In this document: positions 15,643-25,546 of the stretch, piece after piece | Numbering within the stretch: the stretch's first letter is position 1 | Layout: every line of letters begins with the position of its first letter | Program-made: the position numbers and the translations under genes | DNA from: Archangium lipolyticum | Lineage (GTDB): Bacteria; Myxococcota; Myxococcia; Myxococcales; Myxococcaceae | Reading direction: 5' to 3' | Assembly (NCBI RefSeq): GCF_024623785.1 | Contig: NZ_JANKBZ010000017.1 | Location: 149,624-213,623 of the forward strand | DNA: 64,000 nucleotides | The notes under the pieces: model-generated | What the model was told of the DNA's origin: nothing | Seen by the model: the letters and a program-made list of their open reading frames with translations, nothing else | The model's database searches: none

Positions 15643-18600
15643 ATGCATCCCACATTCCGCCGCCTGGGGACCAGCGAGCTGTTGCCCCGGTACATCTTCG
15701 CGGAGAGCCTCTTCGCGCGCCGCCGCGTGTTGGAGGTCGACGCCGTCGCGACCACCGGGGGTGAGAGCGCGCGCTTCCTCCTGGAGCGCGGCGCCCGCAC
15801 CGTGGTGGCCTGCGACGCGGACCTCGCGGCGGTGTCGGCGGCCCAGAAGGCCCATGGTGGCCCCTCGCTGCGCTACCGCGCCAACGTCTACGACGACCTC
15901 GAGCCCGGCAGCTTCGACCTGGTGTTCGTGGCGGACCTCGCCCCCTACGTGCGCGCCCCCGCGCTGTTCGCGGAGCTGGCGCGGCTGGTGAGCCGTCAGG
16001 GCTTCCTCATCGGCGGCCTGCGCAACACCGCGGGCCTCGCCCTCTGGCAGCTCATGGAGGTGGAGGAGGGCGTACCCCCCACGTACGGGCAGCTGCTCGA
16101 CGCGCTCTCGCCGCACTTCCCCCACGTGGAGGTGGCCACCCAGGCCCCGGTGCTGGGCTACCAGCTCGCCTTCGAGAAGGGGGATGGCCTCCAGGTGGAC
16201 GGCACCCTCATCCGCGGTGGCGAGGCCGCCTACTTCGTGGTGATGGCCGGCCAGGAGCCCGCCCGCGTCGTGGACCCCACCTGGGTGCAACTGCCGCCCG
16301 AGCCGCTCGCCTTCACCCGCGGGAAGCTGGACGAGGTGGCCCTGCGCGGCAAGGGGTGGGAGGAGCGCGCCAACCGCCTCAAGGAGTCCCTCGGCCGGAT
16401 GCGCGCGGAGCTCACCGACCGCGAGAACGAGCTGACCCAGCTCAAGCCGGCGCTGGAGATCGCCCGCGACGACGTGGCCCGGCTCACCGCGCAGCTGGAG
16501 CAGGCGCGCGGCACCCCCGAGTCCGCCCGCGAGCGCGACGAGCTGTCCTCGCGCCTGCGCCGCACCGAGCTGGAGCTGCAGGTGGCGCAGGAGCGCCTGG
16601 CGGACGCGGACCGGCGCCTCACCCAGCAGCGGCTGGAGCTGGAGTCCGCCGAGCGCTCCCGGAAGGAGGCCGATGTCCAGGTCCTGGGCGCGCAGGAGGC
16701 GCTGCGGCTGGAGCGCGCCCGCCGCGAGGAGCTGAACACCACCTTGGAGGAGTCGCGCGAGCGCCTCACCCAGGCGTACACCCACCAGCGCGAGCTGCAG
16801 GACGAGCTGGCGGGCCTGCGGGTGGAGCGCGAGAAGGATCGGCTCGCGGCCGAGCGCGCCCGGGAGCAGACCGAGGAGCTGCGGCGGCAGGCCGAGGCGG
16901 CCCGTGAGCGAGAGCTGCGCATCGCCGAGCAGTACTCGACAGCGCTCGCGGCGGTGGAGCACCTCAAGGAGGAGGTGGCCCGCGTCGAGGAGGCACGCAA
17001 GACGGCCGAGGCGCTGCTGCGCTCGCAGGACATGGACCTGGCGCGCATGTCGCGCGAGGTGGAGGACAGCGCCCGGCGCGTGTCGTCCGCGGAGGCGGGC
17101 CGGAGGGAGGCGGAGCTGGCCCTCACCGCGCGCGAGGCCGAGTGGCGCGGGCTGGACACGGAGCTGACGGCGGCGCGGGCCACGATGGAGCAGCTCACCG
17201 CCGAGGTGGAGTCTCGCACGCGCGCCGAGGCCAATGCCCGTGGGGTGGCGGCGCAGCTCGAGCAGGCCCTGCACGAGCTCCAGGCGCGCCTGGAGGACAG
17301 TGATCGCGCCGTGGCGGAGCTGTCGGCGGCGAACGAGGAGGAGCGCCGGCTCGCGGAGGAGCGGCTGTCCCAGGCGGTCGCCGAGGAGCGGGCGAGGACG
17401 GAGCGGGCCGAGGCCGAGGCCGCGCGGGAGCTGGCCGCGCGCGAGGCCCAGGAGCTCCGCGCCGAGGGACTCGAGAACCAGGTGCGGGTGGAGGTGGCCG
17501 CCCGCGAGGAGGCGGCGCGCGAGCTCGCCGGCCTACAGGCCCAGAAGCAGGCGTGGGCCGATGAGCGAGGCGTCCTGCGGCGGCGCGTGGTGGAGGTCGA
17601 GGCGACGCTCGCGGAGCTGGAGCGGGTGCGGACCTCGGACGTGGAGGCGATCTCCCGGCTGGACGCGGCGCTGAAGGCGACGCAGGGCTCCATCACGGTG
17701 GAGCAGCAGGCGCGGGTCGAGGCCGACGAGGCGCGCGAGCAGGCGCGGGCGGAGCTCGAGGAGGAGCGCCAGCAGCGGGCCCTGGTGGAAGAGGCCCTGA
17801 CGCGGGCCCAGGCCGGGCTCGAAGCGGAGCAGCGGCGGCTGGAGGAGTTCCGGGAGGCGAGCGCGAGGCTCCAGGCCGGACTCGACGCGGAGCGGCAGCT
17901 GCGCATCCAGTCGAACGAGGAGAGCGCGCGGTTCCAGGAAGAGCTCGGGGAGGAGCGCCAGCAGCGGGCCCGGATGGAAGAGGCCCTGACGCGCGCTCGG
18001 GCCTCGCTCGAGACGGAGCGCGAGCAGCGGGCCGGGCTCGAAGCCTCGCTGGCCGAGGTCCGCGCCGAGCTCGACGCCGCGCGAGAGGAGCACGGACAGT
18101 CGGAGGAAGTCTCCGGACAGGTGCGCGCGGAGCTCGAGGCCGAGCGGCAACAGCGGGCCGAGGCCGAGGAGTCGCTCGCGGCCATCCGTGCGGAGCTGGA
18201 GTCGGAGCGCGAGGGCAGGGAGCGGACCGAGGAGTCGCTGGGGCTCGCCCGGACGGAGCGCGACACCGAGCGGCAACAGCGGGCCGAGGTCGAGGCTCTG
18301 TTGTCCCGCGTGCGCGCCGAGCTGGAATCGGAGCGTGAGGCTCATACCGAGGCGGAGATCGCGCTCGCGGAGCTGCGCCCGCTGCTGGCCCAGGTACGTG
18401 CCGAGGCGGAGTCCTGGAAGCAGGGGCGCGAGGAGGCGGAGAGCGCGCTCTCGGAGACCCGGCGCGAGCTGGAGTCCGAGCGCTCCGGCCGCGAGACGCT
18501 GGAGCGAGCCCTGTCCGATGCACGCGCGGATCTGGAGTCCGCCCGGTCCGGCGCGGACGAGCGCGAGCGGGCCCGGATCTCGGAGCTGGAGACGGTCCGG

Positions 18601-20214
18601 CGCGAGGCGGAGGAGCTGAGCACCGACCTGACGGAGCAGCTGCGGCTCGTCGAGGAGCTTCGGGCGGGCTTGGAGCGGGAGCGCGGCACGTCCAGGTCCC
18701 TCCAGGAGGAGCTCGAGCGCCTGCGGTCCGAGCACGAGGCCTCGTCCCACCGTGCCTCCGGCCTGGACTCGCGGACCCACGAGCTGGAGGAGAAGCTGGC
18801 GGAGGCCGAGGCCCGGCTCACGGAGGCCCGGGCGCGCGAGGAGTCCATCACCGCGGAGCGCGATGCCCGCAAGCGCGATGCCGTGGAGGTCCGGGTGGAG
18901 TTGGAGGGACTCCGGGACGACCTCGCGAGGAAGGAACAGGAGCTGGCGGCGCTGCGGGCCCAGGTGGCGCAGCTCGATGCCGCCCGTTACCAGGCGCAGC
19001 AGGCCTCGATGGCGCTCCAACAGGCGCACATGGGGCTGAGGGACAGGGACCAGCACATCGCGCACCTTCAGAAGGAGGTGGCCGAGGTCCGGGCCCGGCT
19101 CGGCGCGGAGCACGAGCAGACGGAGCTGCTCACCATGCAGCTCGAGTCGGCGCGGCGCATCGCGGGCAAGGCGCCCTCGCTGGAGTCGGCCCTGGCGGAG
19201 GAGCGCGCGGCGCTGGAAGCCGCCCGGAGCGCGCTGGGAACGGCCCAGGGAGAGCTGGAGACCGCCCGGAGCGCGCTGGACGACGCCCGTGGCGAGCTGG
19301 AGAAGGAGCGCGAGAAGGTCGAGGCCGCGCGCACCGAGCTCGACGACGTCCGCTCGGAGCTGCTCCGGGCCCACGCGGCCTCGGCGGTGGAGCGGGATCG
19401 GGCCTCGGCGGTGGAGCGCTCGGCGAGCGAGCTCGAGAACCGTCTGGCGGAGGCCACCGCGGAGCTGGAGGCCGCGAAGGAGCAGGTGGCCGAGCTGGAG
19501 GCCACGAGGGAGAAGCTGGTGGAGCTGGAGGCCCGCGCGAGCGAGGCCGAGCGGCAGGCTCGGGAGCGCGAGTCGTCCACGCAGTCGGTGCAGGAGCAGA
19601 TCGCGAAGCTGGAGACGGAGAAGGCGGGGCTCGTATCCGAGCGCGAGCGGCTCAGCTCGGAGCTGACGGTGGCGCGCGCGGCCCGCATCCGGCTGGAGGG
19701 CCGGATAACGGCGCTGGAGGCGGCCTCCGCCGAGGCGGTGAAGTTCCTCGACACCGAGCGCTCCGAGAAGGCGAAGCAGGCGCAGGCGGCCGAGGCGCTC
19801 AACGCGCGCATCCAGGTGCTGGAGGCCGACAAGACCGCGCTGAAGGAGAAGATCCAGCAACTCCAGGCGCGCCAGCCGCCCTCGGACTCGGAGGCCGTGC
19901 TGGAGCTGTCCGCGGAGGTGGAGCGGTTGCAGAGCGATATCGAGACCTTGCAGGCCACCCTGGGCGAGCGCGACGCGCAAATCGCGGAGCAGAAGCGACT
20001 CCTGGAAGGCAAGGAATCCGAGCTGGCGGGCCTGCGGCGCATGTCCGCGAAGATGGGCTCCAACTCGGTCCAGGACATCTATGCGCGAGCCAACGCTGAG
20101 CTGAACGCGGTGAAGAATGAGTTGCTTCGCCGCCCCAAGGCGGGCACACCCACCTCAGCGCCCCCGTCGCCCGAAGCGGCTCCCGCCGCCCGGAAACCCG
20201 ACGAGCAGGGCTGA
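15643..20214 (+). CDS. Giant coiled-coil protein with N-terminal methyltransferase-like domain
   Basis: A 1523-residue protein. Residues 1-210 resemble a class I SAM-dependent methyltransferase fold (VLEVDAVATTGGESARFLL followed by VVACDAD), but motif I lacks the usual GxGxG spacing, so catalysis is doubtful. From about residue 230 to 1490 the sequence is almost unbroken heptad-like coiled coil rich in Glu, Arg, Ala and Leu with many near-repeats (e.g. EEERQQRALVEEALTRAQAG). The architecture, a small pseudo-enzyme head with a very long coiled coil, recalls the myxobacterial motility/polarity proteins FrzS and AglZ, which carry receiver-like heads instead. It may be a structural or polarity scaffold (inference). 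dapF follows 9 bp later. No convincing Shine-Dalgarno precedes the ATG. Confidence 0.85.
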   Translation: MHPTFRRLGTSELLPRYIFAESLFARRRVLEVDAVATTGGESARFLLERGARTVVACDADLAAVSAAQKAHGGPSLRYRANVYDDLEPGSFDLVFVADLAPYVRAPALFAELARLVSRQGFLIGGLRNTAGLALWQLMEVEEGVPPTYGQLLDALSPHFPHVEVATQAPVLGYQLAFEKGDGLQVDGTLIRGGEAAYFVVMAGQEPARVVDPTWVQLPPEPLAFTRGKLDEVALRGKGWEERANRLKESLGRMRAELTDRENELTQLKPALEIARDDVARLTAQLEQARGTPESARERDELSSRLRRTELELQVAQERLADADRRLTQQRLELESAERSRKEADVQVLGAQEALRLERARREELNTTLEESRERLTQAYTHQRELQDELAGLRVEREKDRLAAERAREQTEELRRQAEAARERELRIAEQYSTALAAVEHLKEEVARVEEARKTAEALLRSQDMDLARMSREVEDSARRVSSAEAGRREAELALTAREAEWRGLDTELTAARATMEQLTAEVESRTRAEANARGVAAQLEQALHELQARLEDSDRAVAELSAANEEERRLAEERLSQAVAEERARTERAEAEAARELAAREAQELRAEGLENQVRVEVAAREEAARELAGLQAQKQAWADERGVLRRRVVEVEATLAELERVRTSDVEAISRLDAALKATQGSITVEQQARVEADEAREQARAELEEERQQRALVEEALTRAQAGLEAEQRRLEEFREASARLQAGLDAERQLRIQSNEESARFQEELGEERQQRARMEEALTRARASLETEREQRAGLEASLAEVRAELDAAREEHGQSEEVSGQVRAELEAERQQRAEAEESLAAIRAELESEREGRERTEESLGLARTERDTERQQRAEVEALLSRVRAELESEREAHTEAEIALAELRPLLAQVRAEAESWKQGREEAESALSETRRELESERSGRETLERALSDARADLESARSGADERERARISELETVRREAEELSTDLTEQLRLVEELRAGLERERGTSRSLQEELERLRSEHEASSHRASGLDSRTHELEEKLAEAEARLTEARAREESITAERDARKRDAVEVRVELEGLRDDLARKEQELAALRAQVAQLDAARYQAQQASMALQQAHMGLRDRDQHIAHLQKEVAEVRARLGAEHEQTELLTMQLESARRIAGKAPSLESALAEERAALEAARSALGTAQGELETARSALDDARGELEKEREKVEAARTELDDVRSELLRAHAASAVERDRASAVERSASELENRLAEATAELEAAKEQVAELEATREKLVELEARASEAERQARERESSTQSVQEQIAKLETEKAGLVSERERLSSELTVARAARIRLEGRITALEAASAEAVKFLDTERSEKAKQAQAAEALNARIQVLEADKTALKEKIQQLQARQPPSDSEAVLELSAEVERLQSDIETLQATLGERDAQIAEQKRLLEGKESELAGLRRMSAKMGSNSVQDIYARANAELNAVKNELLRRPKAGTPTSAPPSPEAAPAARKPDEQG

Positions 20215-20223
20215 AGCGGTCCC

Positions 20224-21078
20224 ATGAGCACTTCGGCAGAGTTCTTCTTCAAGTACCAAGGCCTCGGCAACGACTTCATCGTGTTGGACCGCCGCAAGAC
20301 CGGGGTGGACATCGACGCGGAGGCCTCGCGGCTGCTGTGCGACCGGCGCCTGGGCATTGGCGCGGACGGCGTCCTGTCCCTGCTGCCCTCGGAGACGGGA
20401 TTCGCGCGGATGGTGGTGCACAACGCCGACGGCAGCATCGCGGAGATGTGCGGCAACGGCCTGCGGTGCGCGGTGAAGTACCTCGTGGACCACTCCGGCG
20501 AGAAGCCCGAGCGCATCGACGTGGAGACCGGGGCGGGGGTGCTCGTGTGCTCGCCGGGCTACGGCTCGGATGGCGTGGCGCTGGTGGACATCTCCATGGG
20601 GCCCGCGCGGCTCGTCGCGCCCAACCTGCCCTCGGGAGCCACCGGCCAGCCGTTCCTCGACGCGCCCGTGCCCGGCCACTCCGGGCTGCGCGGCTACGCC
20701 GTCAGCATGGGCAATCCTCACCTCGTCCTGCTCGACCAGCCCTTGGAGGATGCCAGCCGTCTGGGCCCCGCGCTCGAGCGGCACCCTGGCTTTCCGGACC
20801 GGACCAACGTCGAGTTCGTCCGCGTGGACCCGGATGGCCTGACGGTCGTGGTGTGGGAGCGGGGCTGTGGCCTCACCCAGGCCTGCGGCACCGGGGCCTG
20901 CGCGGCGGCCACAGCGGCGGTGCTCGCCCAGCGGCTCCCGGCGGATACCTGGTCGAGGGTCAGCCTGCCGGGCGGGGACCTGCACATCCGGGTGCCCTCG
21001 GATCTGTCGGACATCCGCCTCCGGGGGCCCGTCGCCTTCGTCTTCACGGGCGTTGTCCCGGATCTCCCGGGCCGGTAA
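20224..21078 (+). CDS. dapF: Diaminopimelate epimerase
   Basis: Interconverts LL- and meso-diaminopimelate for peptidoglycan and lysine synthesis. The 284 residues match the family length. The two catalytic cysteines are present: C76 in MCGNGLRC and C221 in ACGTGAC. Other family segments are KYQGLGNDFIVLD at the N-terminus, IGADGVL (45-51), MGNPHLV (162-168) and RTNVEFV (193-199). It starts 9 bp after the coiled-coil gene and is followed 38 bp later by a response-regulator gene, so the three may be co-transcribed. Confidence 0.97.
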   Translation: MSTSAEFFFKYQGLGNDFIVLDRRKTGVDIDAEASRLLCDRRLGIGADGVLSLLPSETGFARMVVHNADGSIAEMCGNGLRCAVKYLVDHSGEKPERIDVETGAGVLVCSPGYGSDGVALVDISMGPARLVAPNLPSGATGQPFLDAPVPGHSGLRGYAVSMGNPHLVLLDQPLEDASRLGPALERHPGFPDRTNVEFVRVDPDGLTVVVWERGCGLTQACGTGACAAATAAVLAQRLPADTWSRVSLPGGDLHIRVPSDLSDIRLRGPVAFVFTGVVPDLPGR

Positions 21079-21116
21079 CCTCCTCTTTCCCTTTCCCACC
21101 CGTCGAGTCCCCCGCC

Positions 21117-22967
21117 GTGGCTGGCCCCATCCTCGTCGTCGACGACGACAACTTCTTCCGGCAGCTCGCTTCCGACATGCTCTCCCGGAGGGGCTACCGC
21201 GTCGTCACCGTGGACAGCGCCGCCCGGGCCCTGGAGGAGGTGGGGCGTACCTCCTTTGAGCTCGTCATCACCGACGTGGTGATGCCCGGGATGGACGGCT
21301 TCGCCCTCACCACGAAGTTGCGCGAGCGCGACCCCGAGCAGGAGGTCATCCTCGTCAGCCAGCGCACGGACGTGAAGGGCTCGACCATGGCCCTGCGCGC
21401 GGGGGTGGCCGACTGTCTCACCAAGCCCATCGAGGAGGCGGATCTGCAACTGGCCGTCGAGCGAGCCATGGAGCGCGCCCAGCTGCGCCACGAGCGCACC
21501 CAGCTCCAGACCGAGAACCTGGAGTTCGCGCGCTACCAGAACCTCCACCAGCGCTGCCTGGAGTTCCTGTCGCAGCCGGACCTCGAGTGGCTCCAGGAGC
21601 GCGTGGCCGCCGAGCTCGCCTCCGTTTGCGATGCCCAGAGCGCCGCGTTGTGGATCGCCGATGACCGGGGGCACCTGGTCCTGCGCGCCTACCGGGGCCT
21701 GCTGGACAGACAGTTCCTCGCGGATCGCATGAGCCCGGATGGGCCGCTCGGCAACCGCCTGCGCGAGGCCATGCCGTGGATCGCCCGCGACGAGCGCTCG
21801 CCGGTGCTCTACGTCCCGTTCGTCATCAGCGGGGAGATCATGGGCCTGGCGCAGCTGTCGGACCCGCTCGCCGGGGACTTCCGCACCGAGCACGTGCGCT
21901 ACGCGAAGATTCTCGGTGACTCGGCGGCGGTGGGCATCAAGAACGGCCGCCGGGTGCAGGCGCTGCAGCGGTTGGGCCTGAGGGACCGGGACACCGCCGC
22001 CTACAACCTCAGCTACTTCACGGACTACGCCTCCAAGGAGATCTACAAGGCGCGGCGCTACGGGCGGACGTTCTCGCTGCTGACGTTCTCCGTGGACAAC
22101 CTGCCGCTGGTGCGGATGCGCCTGGGGATGGCGGACGCGAAGCTGGCGGTGCGCGGCATCATCAAGGCGTTCTCGCGAATCGTGCGGGACTCGGACGTCA
22201 TCGCCAAGGCGAGCGACCAGGAGTTCTACCTGCTGCTGCCGGAGACGGACTTCTTCGGCGCGATGATGTTCGTGCGGCGGGCGTTGGACGCGGTGCGCGC
22301 GGAGCCGGAGGCGCAGGAGGTGGAGGCGCGCCTGCCGCTGGCGCTGGTGGGCGGGGCGAGCACCTTCCCCAAGGACGGCGAGGACTTCGACGAGCTGGTG
22401 CACCGCTGCCGCCGCCGGATGGAGGAGCGCCGCTGCTCGCTGCAGCGCAAGCTGATGCTGGACACGCTGCCCTTCTGGGACGAGGTGGACCTGCTGCTCG
22501 GCAACGCCTCCAGCCCGAAGCTGCCGGTGGAGGAGAGCGCGGAGCCCTCGCGGCGGGGGAAGGTGTCGGACGTGCTCTTCGACGAGCTCCAGGCGGAGAT
22601 CGCCCGCGAGCTGGTGCGAGACCCGAGCTCGCGCGGGCTGCTGTACGTGGGAGGCCCGGAGATCCGCGCGGATCTGCCCATCGCGCTGGGGTTGGAGTCG
22701 GCGCCAGCGGACATGTCCTCGCGGGTGTACCTGCTGGGGCGGCGGGGAGACCTGGAGTCGCACCCGGCGCTCACGCCGGTCTTCCTGGAGGGAGATGAGC
22801 GCATGAGCCGGCACGAGTTCATCCTCTGGCTGTCGGAGAACGCGGCGTACGCGCTCATCCAGCGCCGGGGGCTCGGAGCGACGTGGGGATTCCACTCGTC
22901 GGACACCTCGGTGGTGGACGGACTCATCACCCGCTTGCAGTCCGAGTACGACCTGCAGCCGTACTGA
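21117..22967 (+). CDS. Response regulator with GAF and degenerate GGDEF domains
   Basis: A 616-residue signalling protein. The receiver domain (1-120) has the acidic pocket D9/D10 and phosphoacceptor D53 (VITDVVMPGMDG). A GAF domain follows at about 145-285 and a GGDEF-like domain at about 300-455. The catalytic GGDEF motif reads ASDQEF, so cyclic-di-GMP synthesis is unlikely; it may bind nucleotide or act as a scaffold. The C-terminal 140 residues are not recognised. The start is assigned to the GTG at 21117 because it begins the receiver (MAGPILVVDDD), though no strong Shine-Dalgarno is visible. A second response regulator follows 17 bp later. Confidence 0.88.
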   Translation: MAGPILVVDDDNFFRQLASDMLSRRGYRVVTVDSAARALEEVGRTSFELVITDVVMPGMDGFALTTKLRERDPEQEVILVSQRTDVKGSTMALRAGVADCLTKPIEEADLQLAVERAMERAQLRHERTQLQTENLEFARYQNLHQRCLEFLSQPDLEWLQERVAAELASVCDAQSAALWIADDRGHLVLRAYRGLLDRQFLADRMSPDGPLGNRLREAMPWIARDERSPVLYVPFVISGEIMGLAQLSDPLAGDFRTEHVRYAKILGDSAAVGIKNGRRVQALQRLGLRDRDTAAYNLSYFTDYASKEIYKARRYGRTFSLLTFSVDNLPLVRMRLGMADAKLAVRGIIKAFSRIVRDSDVIAKASDQEFYLLLPETDFFGAMMFVRRALDAVRAEPEAQEVEARLPLALVGGASTFPKDGEDFDELVHRCRRRMEERRCSLQRKLMLDTLPFWDEVDLLLGNASSPKLPVEESAEPSRRGKVSDVLFDELQAEIARELVRDPSSRGLLYVGGPEIRADLPIALGLESAPADMSSRVYLLGRRGDLESHPALTPVFLEGDERMSRHEFILWLSENAAYALIQRRGLGATWGFHSSDTSVVDGLITRLQSEYDLQPY

Positions 22968-22984
22968 CCCGGTAGGGAGCGCCC

Positions 22985-24475
22985 ATGGCCCAGGTTCGAA
23001 AGATCCTCATCGCCGATCCCGACCTCGAGTCGGTCCGCCCGCTGTCGAGGGCGCTGCGCACCAAGGGGTACCAGGTGCACTACGCGCCGGACGGCTCGAG
23101 GGCGCTGGAGGTGTCGGTGCTGCGGCACCCGGACCTCATCCTGTTCGACGAGGCGTGCCGGCTGCTGGACGCGCGCACCTTCATCAACATCCTGCGCACG
23201 AACCCGCGGACGGATGACATCCCCGTGGTGGTGTCCACCGGCCAGTTCGAGGCGGACCGGATGCGGGGCCTGCGCGACGGCTTCCTGCGCAAGCCCTTCA
23301 ACATCGACGAGGTGCTCTCGCGCATCGAGCACGTCTTCCGCCGCAACGAGGCGGCGAAGGACCTCAAGAGCGAGGCGCAGGAGATCGAAGGCTCGCTGAG
23401 CCAGCTGAGCATTCCGGATCTGATGCAGATCCTCGGGATGAACAAGCGCAGCGGGAAGCTGACGCTGGAGCGGGGCAACGAGCGAGGGGAGATCGTGGTG
23501 GTGGAGGGCCGCCCGGCGAACGCGAGGGTGGGGCGGGCCGAGGGAGAGAAGGCGCTCTTCCGGCTGTTGGTGTGGTCGGAGGGGACGTTCACCTTCGCGC
23601 CGGGAGGAAACAGTGGGAAGGCGCGAATCCAGCGGGCGATGGACGACGCGCTGCTGGAGGCGATGCGGCAGGCGGACGAGGTGAACCGGCTGTTGCCGGG
23701 GCTGCCGCCGCGCAACACGAGGCTGGTGCTCGCGCCGGAGGCGGACCTGACGAAGGATCAGCACCCGGTGACGGCGCAGGTGGTGGAGCTGCTGCGCCAG
23801 CCGAGGGCGCTGGGCGAGGTATTGGACCTGGCGCCGGCCACGGACCTGGAAGTGGTGGGCGTGCTGCACACGCTGCTGCAGAAGGGCGTGGCCCGCATGG
23901 CGGAGGGCGAGCGGGACGAGGGCGGACCGCTGATGGGCCCCGCCGAGCTGCACGCGCTGCGCGGACGCATTCTTCGGGGCAAGGGCCCCACGAGAGAGGC
24001 GACGGCGAAGGTCTTCGTCTGCGGCAGTGGCCCGTCGGTGGCACGGCGGTTGTTGTCGCAGTTGCCGGACATCGCGGCGGTGGCGGCCGAGCCCACGGCG
24101 GTGAAGAGCGGCTTCGGCACGCTGGGGCGGTTGGACCTGAACGAGCTGTTGCACCTGGACTTCTGCGTGCTGCCACCGGCGGAGGCGGCGAGGCCGTTGT
24201 GGAGGCCCTTCAGCGCGGGAGGGGTAGGGGCGCTGCTGTTCGACACGTCGGAAGCGGCGGTGAAGCTGGCGTACTTCCTGGCCTGGGACATCCGGATGCC
24301 GGTGGTGGTGGTGGGCCATCCGGTACCCGCGGAGCTCCAGGGGGCTCCAGCGGGAGCGGCGAGCGTGGGGGAGGACCTCACCGAGGCCGTGCGCAGCCTG
24401 CTCATCCTCGCGCTCAACCCGGCGCCGATGCTGCCCGGCGTGCCGCAGCAGGTGTCGCGCACCGTCTCCGCGTAG
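22985..24475 (+). CDS. Response regulator with DUF4388 and GTPase-like C-terminus
   Basis: A 496-residue protein. The N-terminal receiver has D11/D13 and a probable phosphoacceptor D55, followed by E56 (LILFDEA), and K103 (LRKPF). A DUF4388 domain follows (about 133-235, GSLSQLSIPDLMQILGMNK and GKLTLERG), a family common in delta-proteobacterial regulators. The C-terminal region (about 335-490) resembles a small-GTPase fold (KVFVCGSGPSVARRLLSQL, then MPVVVVGHP) but lacks GxxxxGK[ST], so it is probably a pseudo-GTPase. The ATG at 22985 follows GGTAGGGAGCGCCC. It is coupled to the upstream receiver/GGDEF gene. Confidence 0.88.
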   Translation: MAQVRKILIADPDLESVRPLSRALRTKGYQVHYAPDGSRALEVSVLRHPDLILFDEACRLLDARTFINILRTNPRTDDIPVVVSTGQFEADRMRGLRDGFLRKPFNIDEVLSRIEHVFRRNEAAKDLKSEAQEIEGSLSQLSIPDLMQILGMNKRSGKLTLERGNERGEIVVVEGRPANARVGRAEGEKALFRLLVWSEGTFTFAPGGNSGKARIQRAMDDALLEAMRQADEVNRLLPGLPPRNTRLVLAPEADLTKDQHPVTAQVVELLRQPRALGEVLDLAPATDLEVVGVLHTLLQKGVARMAEGERDEGGPLMGPAELHALRGRILRGKGPTREATAKVFVCGSGPSVARRLLSQLPDIAAVAAEPTAVKSGFGTLGRLDLNELLHLDFCVLPPAEAARPLWRPFSAGGVGALLFDTSEAAVKLAYFLAWDIRMPVVVVGHPVPAELQGAPAGAASVGEDLTEAVRSLLILALNPAPMLPGVPQQVSRTVSA

Positions 24476-24628
24476 GTTCCCTTCCGCAGGGGGCAGGCTC
24501 GACCGCAGCGCTGTGTGGAGCGACTGAGCGCCAAGATTCGATCAATCTCTACGCAGCAATGCATGTTCGAAGAGCCGTCCGACACTTGGTGCAGGGGTAA
24601 ACTCAAGTGCTTGAGATTGCAAACAGGG

Positions 24629-25393
24629 ATGTTCGAACATGGTGACAACGTGAACCTGACCCTACTGAACACCGACGAAACCATTAGCCGGCTTGTCTCG
24701 CTCATCAAGAACGCGCGTAAGCAGGTGTTGCTCGTTTCTCCCTATGTCACGCTGGGAGGAGAGGACCGGATCGGGCAGGCCATACGAGCCGCGTTGAACA
24801 ACAAGGTTTCTGTGACTCTGTTCTTCCGGCTCGATGACGACCTACAGTCTTTCACCCGGACCTTTGGTGAATACCTTCAGGAACTCGTCGCGCGGGGCTT
24901 GAAGTTCTTTTTGCTCCCGAAGCTTCATGCCAAGCTGTACTGGTCGGAGTCCGAGGTCATCATCTCCTCGTTGAACCTGCTGTCTTCCTCGTTTCTCTCC
25001 AGCATCGAGGTGGGGCTTTGGTCGCAGGACCCTGCGGACGTGGCCCAGGTGCGGAAATTCATCAGCCAGGAGATCGAGCCGCACATATTATCTCGCGAGG
25101 ACATCCAGAAACGCTTTGGCGGCAAGACCAGTGGAGACACTCGCTCCGCCAGAAGTGCCAAGCAGGTGGATCGCTCTCGCTCTCCGCCTGGAATGGATGG
25201 GTTCTGCATCCGGTGCGCCATGGCCATCGAACTCAACCCAGACAAGCCATACTGCTGGGACGACTTCCAGAAGTGGGCCGAGTACGAGAACGCGGATTAC
25301 GAAGACAGCTTCTGTCATGGCTGCGGCAAGGAGTTCACAGCCACCATGAACAAACCGCTGTGCCGGAGTTGTTACCGGAAAATGACAAGCTGA
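24629..25393 (+). CDS. Phospholipase D-like protein with C-terminal zinc ribbons
   Basis: A protein of about 254 residues. The N-terminal half resembles a single phospholipase-D superfamily unit: RKQVLLVSPYVTL, then KFFLLPKLHAKLYWSESEVIISSLNL, a variant HxK motif with downstream Ser/Asn. The C-terminal 65 residues hold CxxC pairs (FCIRCA, FCHGCG, LCRSC) expected to bind zinc. PLD-like proteins of this size are often nucleases or defence-linked. Base composition is clearly lower in GC than in the neighbours. The stop directly abuts a transposase remnant. The start is uncertain: ATG 24629 precedes the conserved part, while ATG 24515 is in frame further upstream. Confidence 0.8.
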   Translation: MFEHGDNVNLTLLNTDETISRLVSLIKNARKQVLLVSPYVTLGGEDRIGQAIRAALNNKVSVTLFFRLDDDLQSFTRTFGEYLQELVARGLKFFLLPKLHAKLYWSESEVIISSLNLLSSSFLSSIEVGLWSQDPADVAQVRKFISQEIEPHILSREDIQKRFGGKTSGDTRSARSAKQVDRSRSPPGMDGFCIRCAMAIELNPDKPYCWDDFQKWAEYENADYEDSFCHGCGKEFTATMNKPLCRSCYRKMTS

Positions 25394-25414
25394 GAGGGTG
25401 TTGAATAGGAACAA

Positions 25415-25513
25415 TCAGGCAGGGCGGCGGAGCATGAGCCGCATCATGCCCAGATGGATGAATGCTTCGGAGGACTCCTTGCGCGATTGAGTCAGCCAAA
25501 GGTGGGGTTGCCC
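25415..25513 (-). pseudogene. Transposase C-terminal remnant
   Basis: Reading the minus strand gives HLWLTQ then SRKESSEAFIHLGMMRL and a stop at 25415-25417, the typical C-terminal tail of an IS5-like transposase. Only about 33 codons remain; no start, catalytic residues or full IS is present. The flank AGGGTGTTGAATAGGAAC (about 25396-25413) may be the old inverted-repeat end. It lies directly after the stop of the PLD-like gene. Confidence 0.65.
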
Positions 25514-25546
25514 TGGTTATGTGGCTCTACCGTAGCTACCGAACAC

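Noticed and set aside
17533..19980. 815-codon frame antisense to the coiled-coil gene
   Set aside because: Leu/Arg/Gly-rich composition with no motif; the sense strand is clearly coding.
20337..21116. N-terminal extension of the receiver/GGDEF protein into dapF
   Set aside because: The frame overlaps the clearly coding dapF gene; the receiver begins at the GTG at 21117.
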